NCBI GenBank assembly: GCA_946811185.2
Contig: OX328112.1
Span: 20,799,558-20,863,557, forward strand
Source of the DNA: Hippopus hippopus
Taxonomy: Eukaryota; Mollusca; Bivalvia; Cardiida; Cardiidae
Reading direction: 5' to 3'
DNA length: 64,000 bases
Shown here: one piece after another, positions 12,411 through 23,019 of the stretch
How the letters are laid out: the number at the start of each line of letters is the position of its first letter
How positions within the stretch are numbered: the first letter of the stretch is position 1
The notes under the pieces: generated by a model
Told to the model about the DNA's origin: nothing
Seen by the model: the letters and a program-made list of their open reading frames with translations, nothing else
Database searches by the model: none
Program-made: the position numbers and the translations under genes

Positions 12411-14691
12411 CAGTCTCTATCACCATATATAGGGCAAAGAGACACACAGAAAAGATGTGCCTATTGATGAGCAGAATCTACAAAATCTGCGTAAAATGTA
12501 ATGTTGGACTTATTGACAGACTGTTGTGAATGATGAAGGAAGAACTAGATCTATAAACTGGATAGAGGGTCCTCAGTGTGTTAAGAGCTTATAATCATGC
12601 AAAAAAGTGTGTTCATAATATTTTACTTACTGTAGTATGTAATGTGGTAAAAAAATTCGAGATTCAATAAAAGTTCATAACTCATGTGTCTAGCATCCCT
12701 TATTTTCTGGATATGCCTGAAAGTGCCTAAAAAAACTATCCATGAAGAATTACAGGCTATTTCGGAGTTTCATCTCTTATTTATTTCTTTCAATAATAGA
12801 GTTTGATTTCTTTTATTTATTTATTTTGTGTTATTTTGTTTCTTTCTGCCTTGAGTTTTAAGTATTTCTTTGTTTTTGTAAAAACCAAGAGGTCAAACTC
12901 ACAGCTGCAGTGTTCTGCTGCTAAACTAATCTTTATCAGTCTCATTATCGATCAATGATACTGGGTCAATAGGAATAGTTTAGGACATAGCTGCTCAAAT
13001 ATGACTCAAACAACCCAGCAGCAGTCAATTTGTAATAACCACACTAGGTTTGTCTTTTGTGTAATTTGTAATAACCGCACTAAGAGAACGATCGTGCAAA
13101 TAACTAATATGGTGTAAGAAGTGCTTAAACTCATAGATAAGATGGGAAGCCTACTTACAAAATGATTTGAGCCAGACTCCTCGAGAGAAACGTGGGGCAA
13201 GATTGACAGAAGAAGAGTCAACAGTAAGGTCAATGTCTCTTTTCTTTTTGGAGTTTTGTCACCTAATCATGAAATTCTGGAATTTTTTACCACTATATTT
13301 AGGTCGATGCAAAGTCTTTATGGATAGTAAACCTACTAATTGTGTTGCACCATTGCGAGATTGCTTTGGGTTGTAGTATCAAAAGTAGTAGCACATGAAA
13401 TTTTGCGTTAGCACTTTTGAACAACATTGCACTGTTTCATGGAGCTAAGAGGGCCTGGTGGTATATAATTTAGATTCGCTTCAGATTTTTGCAGTGGGGT
13501 ACCACTAAGATGTGTTTTTATTGCATAATGGTAGGACTATTTTGTGACACTGGAGGAACAAAAACTTGAGGTCATGGCCATGAATAGGTGTTCATGTGTT
13601 CATGAGAGGAAAAATTTCAGGCTGCCTGTGTTGGTTGGGATTTAGCAAAAAAGGCAATCAGTTGACATGCTTTTTGTTGTTGCTATTTGTATGTTTTTGT
13701 TTGTTTTTTTTTCATGGACAATGGATATACTTTTGAGAGCAACAGTCGAAGAAGTCAAACTTTTGCCATTTAGCGATGTGTGAAGCTCCATATATGGTCA
13801 TTGTGGTCCAAAAACTTCCATGTAGCTGAGAGGCTTTGAAAGAAGATCTATCAAATATTGGGCTGAGGTAATTTGAATTTATTTTCTAAATTAAATTTAG
13901 AATCTAAATTAGGGAAATTTTAAAGTTTTTGGACTGGCATGCTGAGAATTTGGTAAAAAAACGTCCTCTGCACAGTAAAAATTCTATAAATGCTTTGTTT
14001 GCAAGTTTTCAAATGCCAAACAGTTGAATTTCTTCTAAGACAACTGATTTGATTTTCTTTTTAAATTGTTTAATTCTAATTTAAATTATTTTATTTTAGA
14101 ATTTAAAATTGATTTATTCACCACATAATGCCAGGAAAAAACTTAAAAGTGCATCTCAAGTGCATGGAACTGGAAAATGCTTGTTTTCGATTTGTAGTGT
14201 AAGACCGCATATGGGCAATACAGATTCAAGAATCCAAGAGATCCTGCTAGGGCTGGGTTTTGAACCTGCACAGCCTATGTACAAAATGACATTGATAGTC
14301 AATGGGAAGTCTCTGGATATTGACCCAAGTTTTGTGCTAGCCACCTCTGTAATTTCAAGCTTTGTGTGAATACAGACCATATTAACCTGAAAAAAAGTTT
14401 TGTTTATAATGGTAGGAAATGTGTTGACAGGGGCATTTGCATTGACTGTGTGAACTTATAGTGGCAAAAGGAGCCAGACTGCCTTTGGACTTCAGGGCTG
14501 TAAGTTCCATTTTAATATGTATAAGCCTTTTTCCATATTATTTCCCATTCCATTGTTTGTCTAGCTGTCTCTATTATTCCCAAACCTGTGTTTGTCTGTA
14601 AACACCTTTTTTTGAAAACATTGTGGCAGAGGGAGCAAAGATTATATACAGGCCCCTCACCTGAATCAATTGTTTTCTGTCTCCCTCTCTT

Positions 14692-16592
14692 TTGATGCCC
14701 CCGAAATTTTTTTTGGGGGGGAGCATATACTTTTTGTTAAGTTCATCCGTCCATCTGCTTGTCTGTCCATCTTTGTGTCCATCCGTCCGTTTCCATAACT
14801 TTTTACCCTATCTTTCAATTTCAATATAACTGCACAAAGGTCAACCACATCAAGAGGATGTGTCATGCGCAAGAATCATGTCCATAGGTTAAATGTCAAG
14901 GTCACAGCAGGGTCAAATGTGTTGGAAGGGTAGTATTTGTGTCCAGCATGTAACTTTTTTAATTATGAATGAATTTCAGTATAACTTTGTAGAATTTTTC
15001 ACTACATAGAGATGATGTGTTGCATGGAAGAGCTATGTCAGTAGGTCAAAGGTCAAGGTCACAGCAAGGACAGGTTAAACATTTTTGAAAAGAGAAAAAT
15101 TGTTATCTTTGTGTTGGGCCTGTAACTTTTTTAATTATGTATAAATTTCAGTACAACTGTGTAGAACTGTCAACCACATAAGGACTATGTGCCATGCACA
15201 AGAATCAAGTCTGTAGGTCCAAGGTCAAGGTCAAGGTCAAGGTGAGGTCAAATGTCAATTTCTGTGTCCAGGCCATAACTTTTTTCCCTTTTACTTAATT
15301 TCAAAATGACTTTGCACAAATGTTAATCACATTAAGATGATGTTTCATGTGCAGGAGTCATGTCTGTAGGTTAAAGGTCAAAATCACAGCAAGGTCAAAT
15401 GTGTTTTTTGGGAGGTTTGTGTCTGGCCTGTAACTTTTTTATTTATGAATTAATTTCAGTGTAACGTTGCAGAATTGTCAACCACATATAGACAACATGT
15501 TGCACCCAAGAACCATGACAGTAGGTCAAAGGCCATGGTCATGGCAAGTTCAAATATCATTAAAAAGAGAAATTTTGTGGGTTATGTTCTTATCTGGGCT
15601 GTTACTTTTTCAATTATGAATAAATTTCATTGCAAAATGGTCAACCACATAATTACAATGTGCCATGCACAACTGATATCCTAGCCTGGGTTCCAGTCCA
15701 TTCATTTTTTTCCTTTTCTATCATTCGAACGTTACTTTGTCAAAAATGACGGCCTAGGGACATTTGAAAATTGATCACAGCAAACATCTAGTTTACCCCA
15801 TCTCACAGTTGGGTAAAGTAGATGTCGCTGCAATCGGTTTCGAATGTAAATGACTAAAAATAGATACAGAAATTCCAAAAGCCTTGGTTTGGTCACCTCC
15901 TGTTTGTGGATCGTCTTTGAAAATAATTGACAACAAAATTTCAAACGGGTATTCACAATGACTTTGGTGGATAGTTTAACAACAGCTGCTAATCGTTTCG
16001 TTTGTTTGACTCTGAAAACTTTTCAAAAGGATGCTTTACTAGTTTTGTTGAAGTTCACCATGGTTGTTTGCTAAAACAACAGTTCGGGAAAATCACTCGT
16101 CCACATTGTTCTGGAATTAGTTGAAAAATGCGCCAATTCATCATTATCAACATTGTGATGTCACGTGCTAAACAAGTCTATAATTAGATTATCGGCACAA
16201 TTCATAAGCATAGGGACACCCTCAAATGTCCTCAGGCGGTAATAATAAGGGATAGCTGCCAAAGATTGACAGCAGACCGGGACTAGGAGAGTGTGATACA
16301 AAGTAATTAATACATCATTACAGCCTGAACCCAGGCTACTGATATCCATTTGTTAAAGGTCAAGGCCACAGCAAGGTCTTTATGTCCTGCCTATTATTAT
16401 TTTCAATTATGGGTGAATATCGGTATAACTTTTCAGAATTGTCAACCACATATAAACGAAATGTGGCAAACAAAAACCTTATCCATAGGTCAAAAGTCAA
16501 AGTCAGGGCAAGGTCAGAAGTGTTTGTAAGTATGCACAGCTCACAGGAAAGGGTTGCTATTTTCGGGGGCATAAGTGACTTCTCAGTGGCGC

Positions 16593-16595
<3 letters not shown>
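14692..16595 (+). mobile_element. Insertion bounded by GCCCCCGAAA inverted ends
   Basis: The left end reads GATGCCCCCGAAATTTTTTT and the right end TTTTCGGGGGCATAAGTG, which are inverted relative to each other. The interior opens with GTCCATC/GTCCGTC runs and then holds degenerate units of about 150-175 bp keyed by TAACTTTTTTAATTATG (14,951; 15,123; 15,275; 15,431; 15,601) and CAAGGTCACAGCAAGGTC. The paralogous segment at 23.8 kb has none of this. This style of element is common in molluscs. No transposase frame was found. Confidence 0.75.
15682..16338. mobile_element. 657-bp nested element with 9-bp target duplication
   Basis: The ends are TAGCCTGGGTTC and its exact reverse complement GAACCCAGGCTA, 12 bp. 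The flanks are identical: CTGATATCC at 15,673-15,681 and at 16,339-16,347, so the insertion boundaries are exact. It sits inside the host repeat at 14,692-16,595. No conserved protein is encoded. A 9-bp duplication fits Mutator-like elements best, but the superfamily is inferred from duplication length only. Confidence 0.85.
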
Positions 16596-16596
<1 letters not shown>

Positions 16597-16642
<46 letters not shown>

Positions 16643-16655
16643 TTTTTTTTTTTTC
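16597..16655 (+). repeat. (CT)n/(CTTT)n and poly-T microsatellite
   Basis: About 30 bp of CT repeats, then CTTT repeats, then a T run, at the point where the duplicated segment resumes. The sister copy has a shorter CT run near 23,795. Confidence 0.85.
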
Positions 16656-16727
16656 ACCCTGTAAAAATATTGCAGCAGCAGATCTTGATCCAATATAGGA
16701 CTGCCCTCTTCTCTCTTTTCCTCCCTC

Positions 16728-16757
16728 ACCCACCCCCCCCACCCCCCCCCCCCCCCG
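16728..16757 (+). repeat. C-rich homopolymer tract
   Basis: Nearly pure C with two interrupting A residues, expanded relative to the sister copy at 23,875. Confidence 0.85.
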
Positions 16758-17290
16758 TCTCTCTCCATCTCTGTCTCTGTTTTGGCCAGCATAAGGCTTC
16801 ATTAGTAGAAAAGCTTGCCTCTTTTTGATGTAGTAGCTCATCTTTTTAAGCACTTACTACCAAATGTCCATCTTGAGATCTGTTATAACTGTTTCTGTGC
16901 CCAATTGCACAATAAGGTTAGTATTGATAGATGCTAGCATTGTTTAAGGTTTTATATTATACATCTTCATCATCGGGGATTCATATCTACATGTTCTGCA
17001 GTAAAATTGCAACTTCAGTCTTGTAGAGTAAAATAACCATCCCACAGTTTCTATTGGAATGCTCTTCAATAAGAGTGTTTATGGTTTCAAGCATTTTCCC
17101 CTTATTGATGATGTGATTCCCTCTAAAATAATTCCCGGACTCTTTCAGATGATGTAAAGAAGATCGGATGGCCTCCCTGTGACATCATCAATATTTGGTG
17201 ATCTGTCTGTGACTGAAAATGTAACGATGTTTTTATGTGGAGATGTTTCACCCATGTTGTGAATATTCAGGTAATTTCTTTTTTCTTGGA

Positions 17291-19225
17291 GCTAAATTCC
17301 TTTTCTTAAAAAAGCTTAAGATGAAGGGCTTCTTTGTCTTCAATTTTGTCCTGTCTTCTCTCCTCATTTCCCCCAATATTCTGTCTGTATCTGACTAATT
17401 CTATTGCTCTGTTTTCTTCTTTTTTAATGAGTGAACCTGGATAAGTATAGTCTTTTATACTTTTCTGTCTGTTATTCACTCAAATCTATCCACCCAAATG
17501 ACCTGTTCACCGAATACACTTATCTGATTGGACAGGTACCTATAAGCCCAGCTGGGCCTATGTAATAAATTCCAACTGTCCTTATGTTCAAAAAGGGCTT
17601 GCTTCTATCTCAGAGTTTTGAGCTGTTTACATCAGAGATTGCCTGATCAGTAAATATTACTCATCATTTTTAAAAGATGAAAACATTTTGACAAAAGGAG
17701 CCATGGATAGTTTAATTTTGCAGTACTGGTATTTCATGAAGATTAAGGTCCATGTCCATCATCTTCTGTAAAGGCCATCTACTTCCATATTTTCCACGCT
17801 TGTTTTGACTGATAATGCTTGACTTTTAAAGAAAAAGCATGGAAATGTGCATTTGGCTGGTCACATGGAAGATTACAGAGAAAAAAAAAATGAGGAAACC
17901 CTTTAATTTTAACCCTCAGAATGGGTTTTTGGTAAAAAAGGCTACTTTTCATGCAATGTTATCAATGTACATGTACATAAATGAAAATGGGTTATAAAGA
18001 CAGACAAAAGGGGTTCCTGAGGAGTATTCTCTTTTTTTTCATATAAATCCATTGAGTTTTGACTGAGATATATTTGGTTTTGTTGGCATAGTCACTGGGC
18101 TTAAAATTTCCATTCTTTTAGGGTCTTGGCCGCAAAAATGGTCATGTTAAACAGAATGGGTTTTCTCTTTGAAAATGACCTTGCTTTCTTTCTAGCTAAT
18201 TTTTTCCTTCTTGTAATACCCAGGTTCAGTCAGAAGGCAAAAAAAAAAAACCCCAACTTGAAATTCTGCTTTTTAGATGAGAAGGAAGTGAAAGTGTATA
18301 AGAGACAGTCTAGTGACCATGTTTCCAGGCATAACCAGCTGAAAGGTGCAGGTTCACTAACTATAGGATCCAGCCTCACATATGACCGATTTTTAGACAG
18401 CATAAAATGGCTGTTTTAAAACTGTGTCTGATACAAGTAGACTTTGTACTTTCGTATGCATATCCAAATTTATTAATACAGGTTTCGGTTTTACCAGAAA
18501 TAAAACAATGTCCAACAATGAATTTGTCTTTTTCCCCTGAATACACGAAAATAACTGGTTAAATGGGTTTTTTTTTTTTCCTAGGGCGCCACCCCTCTAC
18601 CAACTTGATATTACCTGAATTAGACAGTTTGAAATACGACAAAAGTAAAAAAGTGTAATAGATTTTGGTCAAGTCCTGGCACCACTGCTGAATTTCATAA
18701 ACGCTAGATTTTGTGGTTTTTCTGTATGGAACTAACATCTGACAGGTGATAAAAGTATGTATGATTTTATTCACACTGTAATGTTTGGCTTTTGAATATT
18801 AGATTCTAGATATTCTTTTTTGTAGCTGAGTTTAACTGTTTGTCTGCACACTGGCTGTCACCTTTATCCATCATTTAAAAAAAGCCTTATTAAGACATAA
18901 ATCTAACATATGTTTCTGACAATTGAAAAAATACAGTTCAAATCGATGGCTATGCCTTAGAGTATGAAATCGAGATTGTGCTTATAAATAATTGGATAAA
19001 GAGAAATATTATTGCGTAGTGGTATTACGTCATTTCCATTGAAAATAGGTAAATGACATTCCTGAAATTTGCAGCATTTTGAAAGCCATCGTTTATATCT
19101 ATGACAATATATATTTTAGTTAAATGTTTTTGAAAATTTTCTAATAGGGAAATGCAAAATCCCCCCTTTTTCGTCAAGAGCAATTGGGAAAAAGAAATAA
19201 ACATAAATATAATACACCCACAATC
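17291..19225. other. Non-coding stretch, nothing recognised
   Basis: Some Lys/Phe-rich short frames exist (for example at 18,126-18,419), but none has a domain or convincing splice context. There are poly-A and poly-T tracts at 17,880, 18,240 and 18,569. Confidence 0.5.
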
Positions 19226-19227
19226 AA

Positions 19228-19311
19228 ACATAGAGTTGTGGCACAGTTAGTAGAGTGGTAGACCCATAGATCAGGGGTGTGAAGATCGAATCCTGTTGCA
19301 ATCATTTTTTT
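19228..19311 (+). mobile_element. tRNA-like SINE head
   Basis: GTGGCACAGTTAGTAGAGTG resembles an A box and GAAGATCGAATCCTGTTGC a B box, about 45 nt apart, as in tRNA-derived SINEs. There is no clear tail. It lies just upstream of the transposase relic. Confidence 0.45.
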
Positions 19312-19379
19312 ATTTGCAACCATTTTTTTTATTGATTGGGTTAGTAGATATTAATTATCTTGTATTATATATTTTACAG

Positions 19380-19611
19380 GTTGCCAGGTGTAAAGGATAA
19401 TTATTTTAAATGTGTCCTATGCACGAAAAGGACAAAGCCAAAGGAACAAAGAAAATGCAATGCACGCCTACAGAAATTTTTTAGGAAAACTTTTTTTGTT
19501 GATTGTGAAGAGGACTCAGTTCTGTGTAATAAATGTAGACATAAATATAATGACACAGAAAATTATGAGTCAGCAAAAAGAAAGCAGGATTCGAATCCAG
19601 ATTCTGACTGA
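19380..19611 (+). pseudogene. Transposase relic: zinc-binding N-terminal exon
   Basis: It follows a good acceptor (TATATATTTTACAG ending at 19,379). The frame reads FKCVLCTKRTK, then CNARLQKFF, then DSVLCNKCRHKYN, two CxxC pairs consistent with a zinc knuckle at the front of this transposase type. It runs out at TGA 19,609-19,611; sense continues in another frame as PPQEKRQKISSPPSIP to about 19,690. Confidence 0.6.
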
Positions 19612-19999
19612 ACCTCCGCAAGAAAAGAGACAGAAAATAAGTAGCCCACCATCCATTCCAGTACCATTAAAAACAACATTAAGGTCCCACGCCTATTGTT
19701 TTCTTTGAAGAAAGCCAGGCCTAAAGCTTGTGTTAGTTTCGTCAAACAGCAGAATGCAAGTTTTAGTTAAAAAAAAAAATATTTGGGCACCTCTTGGATC
19801 TCGATGTTGCACTACGCATGTTGAAAATGGGGAACTGAAAGAGGAATGTTTGGAACATCTCAATTTGTTGTCTGATCATTGTTGCATGAATAGAAGTATG
19901 CTATTGGATATCCTGAATCGACTTTATGAGAAATGTATTTGATAAAACAATATTAGACTGAATTTTGATTATGTAAACACTCTAAGTGACAATGATTAT

Positions 20000-20674
20000 A
20001 TGCAACTGACTGGATTATCAAAGACAAGCTTCAGCGATATATTTGAGTGCATCCATCAGTGTATTAAAAGTACACCAACCAGAAGCCAGAGAACAACATT
20101 GGCTTTATTTTTATGTAAAATGGAAAATGGCATGTCAAACAAGCTAATCGCTACATTCTTTAACATCAGTAAGTCTAGCGTACGAAGGGCCATACACACT
20201 GTTTGGGCAGCATTAATAGAATATTTCATGCCAAACAACCTTGGATTTCACCACATATCAAGACTGACTTTGATTGAAAATCATACTCGACCCTTGGCAC
20301 AGAGACTGTATGGAAATGTTGAAAAGCCCAGCACAGTTTTAGTGTTAGATGGGAGATACATTTACGTAGAAAACAACTTTCTTTTCCAACGAAGATCATA
20401 CAGTTTGCACAAAGGTAGACCTCTTGTCAAACCAATGGTTATAACATCAGCATCTGGATATATTGTTTCCATACTAGGGCCATACTTTTCTGACTCTAAA
20501 AACAGTGATGCCTCTATTTTGAGACACATCTTAAAGTCTAATCTTGATGATATTAGACACTGGGTACAAGAGGATGATATGTTTGTAGTAGATAGAGGAT
20601 TCAGAGATTCATTGTCACTCTTGGAAGACCTTGGTATAACTGCCCAAATGCCGACAATTTATGTCAAGGGGTGA
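20000..20674 (+). pseudogene. Transposase relic: helix-turn-helix and DDE core
   Basis: This 224-codon frame is the best-preserved part. Residues about 30-70 (TRSQRTTLALFLCKMENG, then KLIATFFNISKSSVRRAI) look like a helix-turn-helix. Catalytic candidates are D in VLDGRY (about residue 118), D in SKNSDASIL and D in VVDRGFRD. The frame is continuous upstream through TGA TAA at 19,940-19,945, so it is disconnected from its N-terminus by nonsense codons. It stops at 20,672 where one base slip in GGGG gives the expected continuation GEKQLSTEGTNMSRLVTM. Confidence 0.8.
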
Positions 20675-20723
20675 AAAACAACTTAGTACAGAAGGCACAA
20701 ACATGAGCAGACTAGTGACAATG

Positions 20724-21467
20724 GTAAGTTAATGTAGAAATATGATTTAATTAGTCTCTTTTTAATACAGGTGCATTGATCCTGGATAGCAAGGGACCGG
20801 ATCAATGCATGTGGGTGTTGTTTTTAAAACAAAAAAGACATTTTTGTTAGTAAACCTATTTGATATTAAAAATATAAGGAGTCAAACTTCATGTATTCAA
20901 CGGGATGAGGCCTTAACTCTTAAGCAGCTAAGAGCAACTTAAGGACCATTTGCAGACAGTGTAGATCAAGATCAGACTGCACAGAAAAAGGATCAGACTG
21001 CACAGAAAAAGGATCTCTAGTGTCTAATAGGGAGATTTGTTTAACCCCAAAAATTCCTTTAAAATAACAAAATCGGAGTTTTTTACTATTGGTTTCACTT
21101 ATTTAGCAGGATAAAATGCCCCCAGTTTCTCATTTCCACTACACTATTCATCCATTTTGTATTTCCAGTGATGATGTCTATACATTTGAGCCATGCTCTG
21201 TGAAAGGGGGGCTTAATGCATCTGCAAAAAGTATCGACCCGGGTCAGCCTGCAGTCAGCACAGGCTGACCTGAGCTGAATCTTTTCGCTTTTGGTCAATT
21301 TTCTGCATATACAAGGACCATTCTACCTCATAATCCAGTAACAGTAATTTTTTTTAGATAAAATGGATTCATATTTATGTGATGACCTGCGTGGTATGAT
21401 GCATCAAGGAGATGTATTGAGCCTCGTATTGCTAGAGCATGGCTGATTTACTTTTTCTCTTCATCAG
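20724..21467 (+). other. Intron of the transposase relic (744 bp)
   Basis: The donor is ATG|GTAAGTT at 20,724 and the acceptor TTCATCAG ends at 21,467. Removing it joins SRLVTM to VQCVVESANARVKYW in phase, as expected for this family. It holds a MITE (21,188-21,442) and a tandem GGATCAGACTGCACAGAAAA repeat near 20,970-21,010. Confidence 0.75.
21188..21442 (+). mobile_element. GCTGACCTGGG-family MITE in the transposase intron
   Basis: The ends are inverted: AGCCATGCTCTGTGAAAGGG on the left and TTGCTAGAGCATGGCT on the right. The core has GCACAGGCTGACCTGAGCTG and GGACCATTCTACCTCATAAT. No frame is encoded. It matches the copy at 43,865-44,106. Confidence 0.75.
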
Positions 21468-22187
21468 GTGCAATGCGTAGTTGAGTCTGCTAATGCCAGG
21501 GTAAAATACTGGATATATTTATCCAAGACACTACCGACAAACCAAGTGCCCTATGTTGGTGATTATGTGAGAATCGTCAGTGCTATCACCAACAAATATC
21601 ATCCCCTTTGAGTCAACCCACTAGTCATTCTGCCGATGAAGCTGAGGCTACAAAAATGCTCCAATTATCACAACAAGTGAATTCACTCCAGTGCTACATA
21701 GACGAAAATAATCTGTTAAGGAAAACATCTCCTTGGAAGCAAATAACCGATACTGATTTATTAGACTTTCCAACACTGAGTGAGGACCAACTGCGTGATA
21801 TAACATGTGGATCACACCAACTAAAACTTAACTCCAGTTATATTCAAGAACACAAAGACAGTGACAGTGACTTATTTTTTCATAAAGATGACCCAACTTT
21901 TTTGCACATTAAGATTCAGAGCAGACACATATCATCCAGGGAATACACAGTTTGGATATGTTACAGCAATAATGAAATTGTTTCATGGTATTATTTATGC
22001 AGTGCTGAAGCAAGAGTAGTTGGTGTTTGTTCACACATTGCAGCTATGTTGTGGTATCTTGGTGGGGCTTGATTTTCAGGAAAGAAGCCGTTTGGTGTTT
22101 AAGACCCTGGAAAGACTGTTGAGGATGCAGCAGTTACCTGAGCTCATTGGTGAGCGTGAAAGTGATACAGATTGTATTGAAGAATAA
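21468..22187 (+). pseudogene. Transposase relic: C-terminal exon with SWIM-like motif
   Basis: The first frame reads VQCVVESANARVKYW to NKYHP. After a slip at the C run (about 21,604) it continues SQPTSHSADEAEATKML to LWYLGG. A last slip near 22,055 gives DFQERSRLVFKTLERLLRMQ and stops at TAA 22,185-22,187. The SWIM-like part reads WYYLCSAEARVVGVCSH. A SWIM motif is CxC-Xn-CxH; here the first Cys position is Tyr (TAT), so one zinc ligand seems lost. Confidence 0.65.
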
Positions 22188-22269
22188 CCACTCAGTGTAT
22201 TTATACCTTTACTGATGTAAGCATCCTTTCATGCTTTTGCAAACAGAATATACCCAGATCAGACAGCTT

Positions 22270-22655
22270 CTGCAGTATATAAGCAAGCCCATGTTAAACT
22301 TGTGATCCCTGGGATGGAGCCAATTTTGACCCCAGGCCTATAATATGATGATACTTGTTAAAGGTCCATTAGATAAAGTTACATGCCAAATTCAGTAGCC
22401 CTGGCCTTATGGTTTCAGAGAAGATTTTTAAAAATGTTCAATATTTTTCAGTTTCGTTGCTATGGCAACCAGAGTTTTTGAAGGAATCAAATTCTTTCAA
22501 GAAATTCTGAAGAAGACCATGGCAGGATAATTTCTGTGAAGTTTCATCAAATTTGAAATAAAAGTTAACGCACGCACACACACACGGACGGATGCACGAC
22601 GGACACCGGGCCATGACATAAGTCCGCTGGCCTTTGGCCAGTGGAGCTAAGAATA
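22270..22655 (+). repeat. Dispersed repeat ending CTTTGGCCAGTGGAGCTAA
   Basis: Degenerate sequence with GCTATGGCAACCAGAG, a CACACACACGGACGGATGCA tract and CCGCTGGCCTTTGGCCAGTG, features of a widespread molluscan non-coding repeat. The GCTGGCCTTTGGCCAG part is a small palindrome. Confidence 0.45.
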
Positions 22656-23019
22656 TTTTTATTTCTCTCGTAAAGGAAATATAACATGTCTTAAAGCATT
22701 TTTCCCCAATTTTGATATATTTTGCATTGGTTGCCATGTTAACCTGAAGTTAAACACGCATTCAGAGTGGAACAAGATTTTTTTTAAATGGCTCATCTCA
22801 ATAACAAAGCACCATCAAAAAGTTATTCATGTATATATATTTTTTTACTCAAAACGATTTATATAATTATGAATAAGTGATTCCAATAGGGTTTCAAAAT
22901 CAGTTGCCATGGCAACATGTATGTCACTATGTATCATTTTATTGATGTTTCTGTTGAGTACTCTATTGTGTAAATCTGAGATAAGGCCAAATGTGGTAGT
23001 TTCTGAACCTGTGCCTTTG

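Larger units (their letters stand above)
10531..13780. other. Non-coding AT-rich stretch, no gene recognised
   Basis: Only short frames with no domain signature occur. Inside lie a foldback element (10,932-11,219), a MITE fragment (about 11,900-11,960) and a 50-bp minisatellite (about 12,150-12,410). The rest has no structure I can name. Confidence 0.6.
13800..17290 (+). repeat. Duplicated segment, copy 1 (interrupted)
   Basis: The block from the GAGAGGCTTTGAAA motif near 13,830, through the GGGCTGGGTTTTGAACCTGC landmark at about 14,250 and TTGTGGCAGAGGGAGC near 14,620, resumes at the CT run at 16,597. It continues through GCAGCAGATCTTGATCCAAT and the region up to 17,275. The same order occurs at 23,020-24,650. 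Between about 14,690 and 16,595 this copy contains an insertion that the sister copy lacks. Any cargo is non-coding or too decayed to identify. Confidence 0.8.
19380..22187 (+). pseudogene. Decayed DDE transposase with SWIM-like C-terminus
   Basis: Several frames together give one protein order. First is a Cys-rich zinc-binding N-terminus (19,380-19,611: CVLC, then CNKC). Next is a GSRCCTTH block (about 19,715-19,942). Then comes a helix-turn-helix and DDE catalytic core (20,000-20,674) with VLDGRYIYVE, SLHKGRPLVKP, SDSKNSDASIL and FVVDRGFRD, giving three candidate catalytic Asp. A tail follows (21,468 onward), then a SWIM-like segment ending VVGVCSHIAAMLWYLGG. This layout resembles Harbinger/IS4EU-type DDE_Tnp_4 transposases. 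Lesions are frame changes near 19,611, 19,705, 20,668 (G run), 21,604 (C run) and 22,055, plus tandem TGA TAA at 19,940-19,945. Flanking inverted ends were not identified. Confidence 0.75.

Noticed and set aside
16382..16853. Opposed frames over the CT and C tracts
   Set aside because: Produced by microsatellite sequence; no protein character.
18126..18419. 97-codon frame in the 18-kb region
   Set aside because: Lys/Phe-rich, crosses a poly-A tract, no domain and no splice context.
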